This document shows positions 34,557-48,042 of a stretch of DNA of 64,000 nt, piece by piece (the first letter of the stretch is position 1; each line of letters begins with the position of its first letter). Location of the stretch: assembly GCA_963920635.1 (NCBI GenBank), contig OY987301.1:18828501-18892500 (forward strand), read 5' to 3'. The notes under the pieces are model-generated. The model saw only the letters and a program-made list of their open reading frames with translations. It was not told the origin of the DNA and made no database searches. Position numbers and translations under genes: made by a program. This DNA comes from Pseudeuparius sepicola. Taxonomy: Eukaryota > Arthropoda > Insecta > Coleoptera > Anthribidae.

Positions 34557-34796
34557 CAGTTGGGTTCGTATATTATGTCGCCAGACCCTTAGCGTTTGTA
34601 TTTCCTCCAAATAATTATTGCCAACGTGGTGAGAACTGAGAACCACACTATCGGGGAAATTCACCAAAAAATTGTGCGTTTCACATAAAGTTGTTTTATG
34701 AATCGTACATGATTTTGGTTACAATTGGAAATTAGTTCTTGAGGAAAATACAAACGCTAAGGGTTTGGCTACGTAACATATTTATGAACACAACTG
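34557..34796. mobile_element. 240 bp TA-flanked MITE
   Basis: The ends are TA|CAGTTGGGTTCGTA and, inverted, TA|CAGTTGTGTTCATA; CCCTTAGCGTTTGTATTT is shared by both arms. TA flanks at 34555-34556 and 34797-34798 fit a Tc1/mariner-type target. Confidence 0.7.
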
Positions 34797-37320
34797 TAGG
34801 TGCTTCTTATTAAAGCCGCTTAAGATGTGCACTTAAAAGGCCATAAAATGTTTTCTTAAAACTCAATGCGTATACAGGATGGTTAAAAGTTCGATTCCCA
34901 CCATGGGTATCTCAGAATCTATGAGAGATACAATATCGGTCAAATTAGACAAAAGCTGCCCTATTAGTATATCCTCTACAATATTCTGTTACGAAATCCC
35001 TGATATCATGATTTATTGCTGATTTATCTGTACCTAGTAAAAAAAACAAAAAATAAGATTTCTTTAAAACGCTATAAAAGGACACTATATTGGCCCACCC
35101 TACACCTATAGTATAACTACTGAGTAATCCAACAAATCCACGATTTTCGGACTCTGTGAATTAGTGTGAATTAAAATTCACACTGCAACAAAAATCCGAG
35201 ATTTAATTGATTACTTTTGTTTACACAAGCAAAACTTGTACTCAAGTGGCGAATTAGATGAGTAAATTGAGTTTATTAAAGAAGATCACTCTTTCGGATA
35301 CCTTGGCCATATGGTTAAGATCTCCATACAAATAATAAACACTTTTACTCTTCCCATCGTTCTTAAAACTACACTAATTCACTAATTACTAACTTAACTA
35401 TATGTCTTTTGTCCAATAACCCCAAAATCTCCTAAAAAAAAACAAGAATAACGCAAAAGTAAACACTCGAAACACATCAACACAAACAGGCGAAATCTCA
35501 ACGAACTCTGGATCAGCTGTTATGGCAGCTCATGCAACGTTGCCACTTTAGCCAGAATAAGCAATTTATTAAGGATATTATTTATAGGCCAAGTAGGATC
35601 GGTAAATTCACAAAATCAGTAAAATTTATTGTTAAAAATGATACCTGTCCAAATACTATACGTAGATTGTAGATATCAACTAATAATTGTTCCAAATTGA
35701 TGTTTTTTAACGTTGGTTATACATTTATTTCGTAAGTACAAGATAAATTTATAAAGAAGTTTGGCAATGTTGCAATCATTGCATTGTTTTGTTTTACATT
35801 TATTTTAATAACTCAACAAATAATAATGTTACTAAATTTTTTTTTATCTTGGCAGGGTTTGTATTATATTGAATTTTGAATTATTAGTCTATGTTTATTA
35901 TTTGTCTGAAGTTAAGATATTATTCTAACAAACTAATTTATGTATAGGGACGCAGTTCCTTTTGTACATGGAAATTTCAAACTGATTAATATTTATGTCG
36001 GATTCCTATATCCATAAAAGTTTTAAAACTGGCCGTATAATAAATTCAGGTCTTGCGAAAATTGGAGCAAACCCTTGCCAAATTGTATAAAATGTTAAGG
36101 TATGAACATCCTTGCCGGTAACAAATTTTTGCGCAAGCGTTGTAAACTATAAATAAGTAGTGTAAATTTTAGAAATATTACCTATATACAAAAGAGACTA
36201 GGCTATTTACATTTTATGTACACGAAACCATTTTTCTTGGAGCGCATGCAACTTACAGAAATACTTGGGAAAATGGGAAGCTGGATGGCAGTCTAAATAA
36301 ATATAAGTGTACTCGAGCTGCAAGTTCCACGAAGTTAAATAAATAAAATTACATATCTTTAAAACTTGCTGAGACCCTTATAAATTTTAAATAAAAGTAG
36401 CTCCAAATTTATACAGTATGGATATAATCAAAAAGAGGACACAGATAAAATATTTTTTTATTCTACTCCTAGTGGATATTTTTTGTCGTTTTCTTCAGTC
36501 TACAGAATGGGTCAGTAGGCCCTTTTCATGATTTTTTTATTTATATTTTTTTAAGAAAAAAATTGTTATTCCAATTTCCTCTAAGATTATGGACATTACA
36601 TCCACTCTTTTGGACTTTTGGTATAAACTGCTATTTCTGCAAGAAGTCGTACTTATTTGAGAAATATTTCTGGTTTAATTGAATAAATAAATTAGAAGAA
36701 CATTCTATTTTCCTGTATTTGCTCCTAGGACAACTTATGATATGAAACTGGTGTTTATTTCATTGGTTTACTAGTCTATTTGTGTTTACTTGTCTAAGGT
36801 CAAGAGAATCTTGTGCCATAAATAATTACTCACGGTTTTGCCTCGCTATGTAGCTCAGTCTTTCTCTCTCTTATATAGATATTAAGCAACACTTGTTACC
36901 AAACAAATAGTAAACTATTAAAAAATAAAACTAAGTGTCAGTACCAACATTAATCCCGAAAACATTTAAAGCGACTATGCACGCACCTCTTGAAATCTTA
37001 ATAACTAATATTCTAAAAGCTAAGAGTACAACTTGTTTCTATTACCCAAAATGGCGTAGAAAAAACACAAAATATTTACTGGGCGTTCAAATGACGTCTA
37101 CGCATCAAAGGAAAAATACTATTATCTAATAATTAATGTTAAATTGTTTTTTGTTATTGAGGATTGACGCTAATTTAGATTAAGATTCAATTATGTTAAA
37201 TCAATAAACGTGTAAACAAATCCTTATAACTATAACTATTCAATTTATAAGACTATATAATGTTGAACCAGTTTTTTATATACGCTTTTGTAAATAACAT
37301 AATTGATACCATCTTAACCG
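34797..37320. other. Intergenic DNA
   Basis: A left end TATACAGGATGG near 34872 starts a decayed member of the 32428 family. GTGTGAATTAAAATTCACAC near 35169 is a small palindrome. No gene was recognised in the remaining AT-rich DNA. Confidence 0.3.
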
Positions 37321-37423
<103 letters not shown>

Positions 37424-37469
37424 TTACGCCTTTTCGCAATATCGTTTAATAAAAATAACCAAAGTAAAA

Positions 37470-38090
37470 TAGTTATTTATGTACCAAGGCACTGAAGTTC
37501 AACTTTTTATGATTCATGTGGAATTTAGTTGCCGAGGCCTCTGGCCGAGGCAAATAAACCACATGAGTCATAAAAAGAACTTCAGTGCCGAGGTACATAT
37601 TATATTTTTTTTGAAATCGGAAAAAAATGTTTTATTAGGCAAGAAAATAATAATAAGGAATCACCCGTCCATGAACCGACTACGCGCGGCGTTGCTTGAT
37701 TTTGATGATCGCTCTACCTAGGTCAAGTAAGACAAGACACGGCATCTTCGTACAGAAAAACCAAACTGCTGCTTCTTGCGCAGCCTGCACAACAAATCTA
37801 TTGATATTCAAATTTACTAAAATATGTATACTGAAGGATTGCGCTTCTATAGGAAACAATTTCGCAATGTGTACGAAAAGTTAAATGGGCCTTTATCGGC
37901 CGGGTTTTGAATAAATTTGGTCACTTTTGACGGGCGATTTCTCCGCGTCTGACGTTTGATGTTTACATCTCGCCAAGGCCTACTTATTGAAAAAATCGTA
38001 CAATAATATAGTCCATTATTGTACGATTTCTGTGCTTTTAATGACGATTCTGGGACACTTTACTGCCGATTTCAAGAAAACATAATTTCA
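37470..38090 (-). mobile_element. 5S-like repeat copy U3, full length
   Basis: Same orientation as U1 and U2. It has the start ATAGTTATTTATGTACC, a long hairpin with the GCCGAGGCCTCTGGCCGAGG centre, the 5S-like segment at about 37713-37660 (minus strand), the inner blocks, the ATTGTACGATT hairpin near 38000-38030 and the terminal GCCGATTTCAAGAAA. Confidence 0.75.
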
Positions 38091-38198
38091 TAAAACATCA
38101 TGCGGTTTGACTATGGAGATAGTCTTCCGAACCAGCAAGAAATTTACAAGCGTATGATCAGAAAAAACTGAAATATGAGAAACAATAGGTTTTTCTGA

Positions 38199-38430
38199 TC
38201 TGCACTCCCAAGATTGCCATTAATATAAATAGCTCAGAAATCGGCACTGAAGGAAATTAATATTGTACGATTTTTTCTATAGATTGGCCTTGGCGAGGTT
38301 TGACGACCAAACGTCGCCTGTCAAACGTATAGCCATATATCCAAAAACCGGCCAATAAAGGCTCATTTAACTTTTTAACCTCATATAGCGGAATTGGTAT
38401 CTGTAACAACGCAATCTTTCAGAGTGGTCC
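38199..38430 (+). mobile_element. 5S-like repeat copy U4, partial and inverted
   Basis: It begins in the family's AATCGGCACTGAAGG end and runs through TTGTACGATTTTTTC, the GGCCTTGGCGAGG block and the CCGGCCAATAAAGGCTCATT block, then breaks off near 38430. It faces U3 across about 100 bp, so the pair is a large inverted repeat. The 5S-like part is missing. Confidence 0.65.
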
Positions 38431-38689
38431 ATTGGTTCAATCAATCCAGCAAGATAAAAATGAAGGTATGGAAAGTGCAGCAACGACGGTCGCGGTCGGT
38501 TCATGGATGGTCAATCGCGCTCTTTAATTTCTTCAAGGGGCCAATGCATTTTTTCAAATTTATGACATTAGAAGGATTTGTTTTATTAACCAACATTAAA
38601 AAAAAGTTTTAAGCCTCATCGTTTTGCTTTCCAACAGGATTAGAAATGATTTGTATGAGGAAAATTATTTATCCAACCACAAATTGCAC

Positions 38690-38990
38690 CTCACATCTCG
38701 CCCCCCTTTCGTGTACCTATAAATAATGTTGCCATATTTGCTGAATTCGGGGCAGACTCGTGTTTGAGCGGTGCCCTGTTTTTAAACCGTGACAAATCCA
38801 TTTTTGAGTTCAAACCCAAAATAAACAACGCTGTCGGCAAACTCACGAAAATGCAAACATCATTAACGGAAAAATTGGAAAAGGCCCATAAATAATTTTT
38901 GCCTGCTTCACTTCTAATTTCTAGTCGGCGGTTTGTTTGCGAGGGCATGTTTGCTCGCAGTTTCGTTAAATAAAAAGGGTGAAAAAAAGC
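38690..38990. other. GC-richer island
   Basis: Balanced composition with CpG steps and homeodomain-like words. The 102-codon minus-strand frame has no recognised domain. Confidence 0.25.
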
Positions 38991-39015
38991 AGGTACCAAA
39001 ATCCAAGCAGTTGAT

Positions 39016-39051
39016 AAAAACCGAACTCCACTTAAGTGGAGTTCGGTTTTT
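39016..39051. repeat. Perfect 36 bp palindrome
   Basis: AAAAACCGAACTCCACTT is followed directly by its exact reverse complement, with no loop. It lies 43 bp before the Penelope-like reverse transcriptase remnant and might be part of that element's end. Confidence 0.85.
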
Positions 39052-39093
39052 AATCTTAAGTTTCATTGCATCATAAATTTATAATTTATCCAA

Positions 39094-39590
39094 ATGGCAC
39101 TCCACTCTGAACTTTTAAATTTTGCCAAAGTTAATACATATGTAAAAAATTGTTCTGAATTTTCCAATTCTATAAAAAATGATACTCTACTCCAAAATTA
39201 TATTATTGTGTCTTTAGATGTTATTTCTCTTTTCACAAATATACCAACTGATCTAGTAATAACTATAATTCAAAACCGTTGGAACATGATTTCCCCTCAT
39301 ACACGACTTTTTCACTTTTGTGTAAATCTTAAAAAAAATGAAATGGGTATAGGAAGTTGCTTATATCATCTATTTGTGCCGATCTTTCCATGTTCAAACT
39401 TCAAGAATTTCGTATTAACGAATTACCTTTTTCTTTAACCATTTTCTATCGTTATGTAGATGACATCTTACCAGCATAGGTACCAAAAGACAAAGAAGAC
39501 AACATTCTTAATATTTTCAACTTTTTCCATCCAAAGTTACAATTTATATTAGAAAAAGAAAAATGTATTGCTATTTATTTTTTGTTTTGT
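39094..39590 (+). pseudogene. Penelope-like reverse transcriptase remnant
   Basis: The first frame (39094-39350) contains VSLDVISLFTNIPTDLV, a signature of Penelope-like reverse transcriptases that includes a catalytic Asp. A second frame continues with ADLSMFKLQEFRINELPF and FYRYVDDIL; YVDD, the catalytic pair, is at 39453-39464. An in-frame TAG follows near 39476, then a segment ending FFHPKLQFILEKEKC. The part between finger and palm motifs is shortened and shifted. The order is right but the copy is 5'- and 3'-truncated and dead. Confidence 0.85.
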
Positions 39591-40684
39591 TAATTTAATT
39601 ACTTTTCAAACCATACTTTAAACCAAAAATAAATATAATTAATAAGTTTAAGAATAGAGTAATAAAGATTTGTTTGTTCCCCAAAATTCGGTGATAAAAA
39701 CATTTGATTAATTACAACCTTTTTAATTAAAAACAATTATCCCATATCCCTAATTAATAAAATCCTCTTTAAAATAATAAAAATAATAATTATCGTTAAA
39801 TACAACATTTTGAAAACTGTTCGTTATTGGTGGAAAAGAACTGAAAACGAAAATGAAACTCCCACTATCTTTTGTCTGCTTGGTGGAAACACCCGTGGTC
39901 TATAATAGTTATGAAAATGCAGATTCGTGATTGATTAGCCAAAAGGTGTGTGGTTATAAGTTCATAACTACACACTTTTGGCTCCTAACGGGTAATATGT
40001 GCAATTGTTTATCAGTTTGTGAATGTATAGAGTGTATTTTTCAATAGTCGTGGAAAAAACATCTTGGAGCTTAAAAACGGTTAGTACCTATAGAATACGC
40101 ATGCTCATCAGATTTTGGAACACTATTACTTTACCCCATAAAATAGTCTACAAAATTTGCCTGTATCAAAATCTAATGAAATGTACTTTTAGAACTAGAG
40201 CAGGACCCACCATAAAATCCAGGATGATATTTTCCGGTAACGATGGGACCTATTAATCTACCCTTTATAGATAACGGAATATAAACCACGCTTTAAACTT
40301 TAAAATGGGATTACCGAGCGGCCAAATTACTTTCTGTGTATAAAAACAAAAAAAGTTCGGAGGTAGCCGCGGAAAGTTGTTTTTATGGAGTGGAACTTTG
40401 CGCGCTCTTGATTAAAATGTGGCGTGGCCGGGTTTATAAAATTTAATGAACACTATATTAAAATTGCAAAACATGTATCGTAAAATTACGAATGAAACTG
40501 CGGCGGTAGTTATACGGCCGCGCGTTATTAAATTTTAAAAAGAACAACGCCGGGCGCGCCCGTTTTACAAAGTTCACACCACGGAACACGGAGCCCCGCA
40601 AAATAAACTAGAATTTAGGCGGAAATGCTGGGAACTGATATAAAATTCATTAGCGTTTATGACATTGTGCCCTAAGGGTATCCC
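39591..40684. other. Intergenic DNA with a GC-richer island
   Basis: 40370-40680 has CpG-rich blocks (GGCGCGCCCG, CGGCCGCGCG) mixed with ATTAA and TTTATGA words, a pattern common in enhancers. No gene was recognised. Confidence 0.3.
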
Positions 40685-41610
40685 ATTAATAATAGAGCAA
40701 CTGCATATATTTTGGCCAAAATATTAGTACCATCGAGCTTAACAACTACTGGTCAAATCTCAATATTTACCGAGATACAGGGGATTGCAGTTCATTTTTG
40801 AAATTTAATTATGGCAATATCACCCAAAATAATTAAAGTTCCGAGCTGATATTTCTCAGTGCTGTGTTTCTGCAGATGAAGAATAAGTTGAAAAATGTCA
40901 ATTTCTACGTATCTCAAAGAGGACTTGCGTTGTTTTTAGATCGTAACTTTTTCGAGGGCATCTTTTTGGTCTTTGCAGGTCCATCATTTTAGTGAATCTT
41001 TTCATTTGCCAACAAAAATGTATACTTGTTTCTTGTTTCATAACGATAAAACCAACAGTTTGCGTTGAAATTGGCAAAACGTGCCTCAAAACACCTGAAG
41101 TTAATTCCAAAATTCGAAAAATAAAATTTTCTCCTACCGCTTTCAAATGTTCCAGATTAACTGTACCATTTAAAGTGGGAAAAAAATTTCAAGAAAGCCA
41201 GAGGTTTTTGACCAATGACCAGTTTGCATTTTTTTCTTCGTTCTGAATGTACAGTTCATCTGTAAAAAGTGGTTGGTGAAAATTTAGATTTCCGAATGCT
41301 GGAGTCAACAGGTGCCTAGGGGGCACAACTTTAACGCACACTGTTGATTTTATGATAGAAGTATACACTTTGTTAGCAAATAAAAAGATGCACTGAAACG
41401 ATGTTTACATATCTGCAAGACCAATGAAATAATGTCAATAAAGCTACAAGTCCGCATCTAAAAAAATACAGCAGTAACAAATTTCACTTGATTATTTTGG
41501 GACATATTGCCATAACTAAATTTGAAGTAGTTGTTGAGTTCAATAGTAATATGTTGGCCCAAAATATATATGCAGTTGCTCGAAGTCCCATTATTAATGA
41601 GACACCGTGA
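40685..41610. repeat. Foldback repeat of the 5830 family
   Basis: AATAGAGCAACTGCATATAT near 40691 pairs with ATATATGCAGTTGCTCGAAG near 41568. The left half also matches 5830-6284 in reverse orientation. Frames such as 40898-41146 run through the repeat and are not believed. Confidence 0.55.
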
Positions 41611-41691
41611 ATGCCTGGTTATTAACTTTTTAATATTTTAGACCTTAAGGCTTGCAAGATTTCGACGATATAAAATTAGTTGCGGTACATA

Positions 41692-42290
41692 CAGGGTGTC
41701 CAACTTTAAAACTGTACAAATCCGTAAAATCTTCATTTTTGGAGATAATCGCCTAAACCCTTTTTTGTTCTTGTACTTCAAAAACCGCATCTTTTGACCT
41801 TCCTACCATTTTCAAAATGCAAATCCAGGGCCGGCTGCGATTTTTTATACCCCCCCCCCCCCCCCCGATTTTCATTTAGCGATTTTTTTATTTAAAATCT
41901 GACCACACAGCGTTAATCATAACACCCAAAAACCCACATTCAACTGTTTTGAAGGGATTCCATGGCACGCTTGACTCGCCAGATGCCTTTAAAATTACCA
42001 TTTTGCTCAACTTTGACACCCTGCAGACTGGAACTCCCTGTATATTTTTTTACTAAAATTTGGTATATGGGGGTTTTGGGGTGTTCTGATTAATGCGGTG
42101 GGCTCAGAATCGCTAAATGGTTTTTGTGAAAATCGGGGGTATAAGAAAAATCGCAGCCGGCACTGGATTTGCATTTTGAAAATGGAAAGAAGGTGAAAAG
42201 AAGCGGTTTTTGAAGGCCTTTCAAACAAAAGAAAGTTTAGGCGATTATCTCCAAAAATGAAGATTTAACGGATTTGTACAGTTACAGTAT
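41692..42290. mobile_element. CAGGGTG-type palindrome, right tip degraded
   Basis: The left end TA|CAGGGTGTCCAACTTTAAA leads into arms that pair with 42150-42280 (TGCAAATCCAGGGCCGGCTG against its relative near 42157). The right tip reads GTACAGTTACAGTATATG, so the last bases are changed. A run of about 18 C lies near 41850. Confidence 0.7.
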
Positions 42291-44637
42291 ATGCACTTTT
42301 TTATACAAAGCCTTCGTTTCCAAAATACAGGGCGCAATTTTTTTAATATTGAATAATTAAAGTAAATTTAAAGTGGTCTTAGTTAACAACTTGCAATCGT
42401 CTTTGAAAGTTTCTATTTAGAATAAAGAAATAAATAAAAAAAATATAATTTGTCCCGAAACGATAGCAGATACGAGACATTGTCCAGAGTATATATATAT
42501 ATAATTTTTTGTTTAAAATTAATTGATGTATCCGAAAATAGAGGGTCTTAGTATTTTCCTTAGCAAATAATTTATCTTAATACCCCATATCAGCCACTGG
42601 TGGGGTTAAAAAAATACTACTAAATTTTATTTCAGTTAGCTTGCACTGGTACACTAAGGAAAACATAATTAAATTCACAACAGAACAATCATAGTTCTTC
42701 TAAAGAAGTCCACTTTAACCAGTGGTCTAGTTATTGCCTACTTATCTATTCTATAGTGGGATTTTTCTATTATTAATGTTACTACGAAAACGTATTTTTT
42801 GTTAAAAAATCTTGCATCTTGAAAAAATGTGTTTATCATTATAAATAAAACATTATAAAAATTATAAAACGTCAATGAAGTAAATAAAATATAAGATCAT
42901 ATGTACGGGGTGTTAATAAAGTAGGAGAACATGAAATTCTGATTGGAAATAGATTTTTAATGAAAATAATATTGAACGCTCCATTTGTATGAATATATTT
43001 ACAGAATAATGATTGTGAATTATTGATTGAAGGATCCGTGTTCCTAGATGGTCAGTGACGTGTACAAGTGGGTCTAGGGGGCACAAGCATCAGAAAAATA
43101 ATAAAAGTGTGATTAGACCCTGTATAATTTTTAGAAACTGTCTGTAATTTTTATGGCCATACATTTTAAATACAAATGTTTTCTTGTTTTCTTACAATAA
43201 ACATGCTACAGCTGATAATTTATTGTTTTGTTCAATTTTTTTTTCATATTGCGCAACAAGTTGGCTATGGATGCTTATTTCCTTTTCATCGTCACCTAGC
43301 TATCCAAAATTGCAAAGTTTTTGTTTCTTACGTTTTTTTGTAGGGCGCAAAATAGGCAAGAAAACCGCGGTGGTAGTCCTAAAAAATCATCCTGTTTAGG
43401 TAATATCGTACTACAAACCGCTTCACTTTTTAATAAGACAAAAACTCTGGGCTGCCCTGAATAATTTAGAAGAATCGGAAAAGAGAGACGGAATTATTCC
43501 CCCAAAGAATCCGAGTTGGGACCGTCACGCTGTCACAATAAATGAATTCCCTTTATGCGTTCGCAAAAAACGATTCGATCGGAAAAAGGTATTAAGTTCC
43601 CTTGGAAACCTTTTAGTGTGGCGCGTAACAGACCTGAATTTATCGAGTGGCCGGAAACTGTTTTGTAGGCAAATAAATTTCGACCCGGTGGAGAGTATAT
43701 ATCTGCGCCGCCAGAAGTACGTACCTAATTAAATTACGTATCTTAAGTGGTTAAAAGGTTTCCGTGGTGTTTGCAGCGAGAATGCACCCGGCGGGGTGCA
43801 TCGGTGCAACTAAGGGAAACTTTGCCATGGACCGACTCGATTGTTCTGCTGATGAGGAAGCCGCGTCCGTTTATTTTAAGATGATATTTTATGTTATGAT
43901 GATGTTTTATGTGTTCAAATTTAGTTTAGTATACACAAAAATTAAAAACTTATACCACGGTTGAATAACTATTCCCAAAACAAAAGCAATGGTCGAGTGG
44001 TGGGGCTAGCATGCGGTAGGAAGGAACAGTACCGACTGTAGCACTCTGGCTGTGGCGACTCAATCTTGTCAATATCTTGAGTACAGGTGTGTGGACCGTG
44101 GCGTGTAAAGTTCCGTGATTCGCGCCATGAACTTGTACCTATTATTGCAGTTGAAAGTAAACAGTGATATAGAGTGTTTTAATTTTGATGCATATTTGCA
44201 CATTTTGTGCCTATAGTTTTGTGTTTTGCCTGGTACTATGCAGTCTCTGCAAACAACGTACATCCGCTGTGGGAAACCAGGAGTTCCCTAATATATTCCT
44301 AAGTACACACTCACTAATTGTGATTGATTGTTTTCTATGTTGATTGACATAGAAAAAAATTTAAAATTTAAAAAAACTCGCGATTTGAATTTATGTAAAC
44401 AAAATAAATGCTATTTTAGTTCTATACTTAAACAAACATTATGTACCAACAGGATGAGTCCAATTCAAATGCGCGCTGGTTTTTGTTTTCGTTATTTCTG
44501 AGCTAAAAATAAAATTCAAAAAGTATCATTTTAAATATAACAATTCGTTGCTCGGTTATTTTCAAAGATATAAGTATACGAAACTCTGTACCGTTGGAAT
44601 CAGGAGAACAAAAAGAATCTGGAAACCTAAAGATACA
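42291..44637. other. Intergenic DNA
   Basis: TACGGGGTGTTAATAAAG near 42904 is a left end of a decayed CAGGGTG element. 43480-43870 is a GC-richer island with no convincing frame. 43980-44280 is unassigned. No gene was recognised. Confidence 0.3.
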
Positions 44638-44915
44638 CAGGGTGTCTCGAAGAACTGACCAACTGATGCTCATTTCCGGTGTTACCGGAAGTCAGAAATG
44701 GAAACCGCAATTTTTTTTTAATCCTCGTATATTCATTATTAACATTCCTTTAAAATTCAACTTCAAACTTTTATGCAAAAGTGTATATTTTGAAAAATTA
44801 GTTTAACGACACCTAATATATTAACTTTAACTTTATACTCAAATTCCACATAAAATTCTAGTTTTTGAGTTTTATTCTTATCTCAAAAATAACGAAAATA
44901 AATTGGTCCATCCTG
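44638..44915. mobile_element. CAGGGTG-type MITE with CCGGTGTTACCGG
   Basis: It begins CAGGGTGTCTCGAAGAACTG, carries TTCCGGTGTTACCGGAAG, and ends TCCATCCTG|TA. The first half is a relative of 52971-53220. Confidence 0.6.
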
Positions 44916-47228
44916 TATACATACAAACATATAAAATATAATAAAATATAGAATAGTAGTAGGTACTGAGTGGCCTATCAAAGCGGAAAAATCGCCATTA
45001 AAAGAAAACGAATTTGCAATAAAAATTAAGAGGAATTCGAGGGTGTACTCGAATTTTGTATGCCTACCTACACAACAATTACTTTCAAGTGGTATTCCTG
45101 AATATTCAGTTTTTGTTTAAATAACTTCGTGGGCTATGGTCCTTAGACTTTTTCTTCCTTTTAGATTCTGCATTATACCGCTTGAATTTTTTCGCGCTTA
45201 TTTATTTACGCCCTGCATATGGATGGAAAATTGAGGCGCCACTAAACACTCATTTTTTTAGTTAAATTAATATACAAGGTGTGTCTTAAGTGCAAACACC
45301 TACTTAGTGTTTCTTTTTTGCAGTAAAGGTATATAGTTAGGTAAGTGGACGATCTATGAGGCGTAACTATTACGCCTAGAAGTCTCTCATAGCAAAGAAC
45401 GGACATTGTGTCAGAAATAAGCGAGTCTCCAATTTACAGAAGGACATAGACAGTATTTTAAGCATAACTTCTAATACAATCTCTTCGCTATGTAGATTAA
45501 TGTACAATCAAATAAAATACACATTATTCATGTATTCAGAAGATATTTCGCTAAAACGCGAGTCTCCTTTTGACACATGTCGCTAAGGAATTGTCTGTAT
45601 GTATTACTCGTATTACTCGTTAGTATGTGCTCATAGGTAGCCAACTGCAATCAAATTTATACCCAAAAAATTTATAGAAAAATATTATCAATATCGTCAT
45701 AAGTCATATAATAATAAAACTTGTTTTTAAAACCTAGCTTAGGTTGTAAGTACAACTATTGTTACATAACCAGAATGGAACGTAAAAATGTTGAACATAC
45801 GAAAAGATGAAAGTATGCGATTATTATAAAATTTTGTGTAATAGTTACTGCTTTTCTGATTAAAATATTCCATTGAGAAAATCAACTCCAGGAAGCAAAG
45901 GAGGTACCAAATATAGGGCGATTTAAAATATCTTCATTAGAATGAGTTTCCAAAGAACTTTATTTTGATATTTTGCGATCAAAGGTGAAATGTGGGACAC
46001 ACAACAGAATAAACTAATAATAAAATCGTCTGACTTGCCCGGGATGCTCTACCCATACCTAGTTTCGCGAGTACCCTCATTCTTCTACGCTCGGATAAAC
46101 CCCCTCCTTAAAAACAAAAAGACAGAAAAAAATGATTTTCTCATATTGGGCCAGTGAAGGATTTATACCGGCCCCTTCGCAGCGTCTCGCCATCGATTAT
46201 TGGCCACCGTATATCAAGCGGACGGCTCCGTTCTGTTTTAAAACTGTTCCCCGCCGCTACGCGTGCACTTCGTTTGCTGAAAAATCCACCATAAGGGGAG
46301 AACTTACCACAGACAAAATATAACTATAGACGATATGACAGAAACTATATACTTTCAAAAACGTTTTGTCTATCACACCTCTTGTTTCATTCACCTTGGG
46401 ACACACTGTATATTACTTTGACACCCTGTATCCCATATCTATATGTATCTCAGAAACCAAGCGTTTGCGGACCCATTTAAAATCATCCTGATATTCCTTT
46501 ATACAGCAAAGCACAGAATAGCCACACGTAATGGCTATTCTGTGGCCAAAGGAAAGAAAACAGTCGGCATATATATGTCCTAAACGACATCTTAAAATTC
46601 AACGCGCTGTGTCGGCAACTCGTGCCGCATCAAAAGCCAGAATCTAAGATATACGGTAGAACCGTCGTTTACCGACTCAGTTCAACTATTCCGCGAATTT
46701 CAATCACCCCAAATCTTTTCTCACGGGATCCGCCGCATATTGCACTTGCCTGCTTCATCTTTTATATGGAAATGTCTCGTGGTATTATTCGGTCGCTTTG
46801 TACGGAAGCCAGGAAAATATCGGGAACAAGGATACACCTGGGAGATTGTTTTCCAACGGAGAGGACACAGTATGAATTAATGATATTGATCAGGGGTGTG
46901 GCCATTTTCTGTGCAGTATACATAATAGGAAGAATTCAAACCCTACCAATATGGACCAATAAAATGACACGATTTTTGAAATATTATCCAATCAGGTGAC
47001 GATGTCAACGATAATGCCACGAGTGTGGTATTTTTGCTGGAACTACTCTCCTAGTTGCGCCCTAGTTATGCTAAACTAATATGTGATAGCTAAAAAGTGA
47101 TCGGTAACCCGATAACTTCTTCACAGTATGGTATAAATGAAGTCACTTGGAACCGCATAAAAACGCTTGGGCGGCATTTGCTTTGTAAAACAAGACCGAG
47201 TCTTAGGCGGCGCGATAAAAAATTTTCT
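44916..47228. other. Intergenic DNA
   Basis: Contents are a left end TACAAGGTGTGTC near 45274, a GC-richer island at 46130-46320, right ends near 46390-46430, and a hairpin at 46512-46544. The 125-codon frame at 46622-46999 has no domain I recognise. Confidence 0.3.
46512..46544. repeat. CACAGAATAGCCA hairpin
   Basis: CACAGAATAGCCA pairs with TGGCTATTCTGTG around CACGTAA. The surrounding CAAAG..CCAAAG words also surround a shorter hairpin at 59391-59414. Confidence 0.65.
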
Positions 47229-47833
47229 TGAAATCGGCATTAAAATGTCCCATAATCGTCATTAAGAGCACAGAAATCGTACAATAATGTAGCCCATTAT
47301 TGTACGATTTTTTCAATAAGAAGGCCTTGGCGAGATGTAAACAACAAACGTCAGACGCGGAGAAATCGACCGTCAAAAGTGACCAAATATTCAAAACCCG
47401 GCCGATAAAGGCTGATTTAACTTTTCGTACACATTGCGAAATTGTTTCCCATAGAAGCGCAATCCTTCGGTATACATATTTTAGTAAATTCGAATATCAA
47501 TAGATTTGTTGGGTAGGCTGCACAAGAAGCAGCAGTTTGGTTTTTCTGTCAGTAGGTGCCGTACGTCATTGTACTTGTCCTAGGTAGAGCGATCGGTAAA
47601 GTCAAGCAACGCCGCGCGTAGTCGGTTCGTGGACGGGTGATCCCTTATTATTATTTTCTTGCCTAATAAAACTTTTTTTTTTCGATTTCAAGAAAAATAT
47701 AATATGTACCTCGGCACTGAAGTTCTTTTTATGACTCATGTGGTTTATTTGCCTCGGCCAGAGGCCTCAGCAACTAAACTCCACATGAGTCATAAAAAGT
47801 TGAACTTCAGTGCCTTGGTACATAAATAACTAT
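47229..47833 (+). mobile_element. 5S-like repeat copy U5, full length
   Basis: A complete unit of about 605 bp in sense orientation: AATCGGC start with repeated TTTTAATG/CATTAAAA words, TTGTACGATT hairpin, GTAAACAACAAACGTCAGAC block, GACCAAATATTCAAAACCC block, GCACAAGAAGCAGCAGTTTG block, 5S-like segment, ATTATTATTTTCTTGCC and the closing long hairpin ending ATAAATAACTATT. Confidence 0.75.
47589..47643 (+). pseudogene. 5S rRNA-like segment in U5
   Basis: GCGATCGGTAAAGTCAAGCA then ACGCCGCGCG, and GGTTCGTGGACGGGTGATCC downstream, follow the order and spacing of the internal control region of eukaryotic 5S rRNA genes (GATC..GAAnTnAAGCAnCGTCGGGCG, then TTnGATGGGnGACC). About 55 nt are recognisable. 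The same segment occurs in U1, U2, U3, U6 and U7. The 5' and 3' ends of 5S rRNA are not present. Confidence 0.7.
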
Positions 47834-48042
47834 TTTTTAAATGCTCTAAAAAATAACAAAATAAACTTTGAAATAATTCAAACTAAAACAAACCAATAAT
47901 TTTGTTTCACACAAAAGGCCTACATCGACACCTGCTCCGTAGATCTCCGAAACGCCGACCTATAAAATCGTTACGCTCTCTTCCTTATTGGGAGCCTCCT
48001 TGACTAGGTTGACGTCGACCGCATAAAACCTTTTTTTTTTTT

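Noticed and set aside
46622..46999. 125-codon plus-strand frame
   Set aside because: No recognisable domain, no splice context, and composition fits chance.
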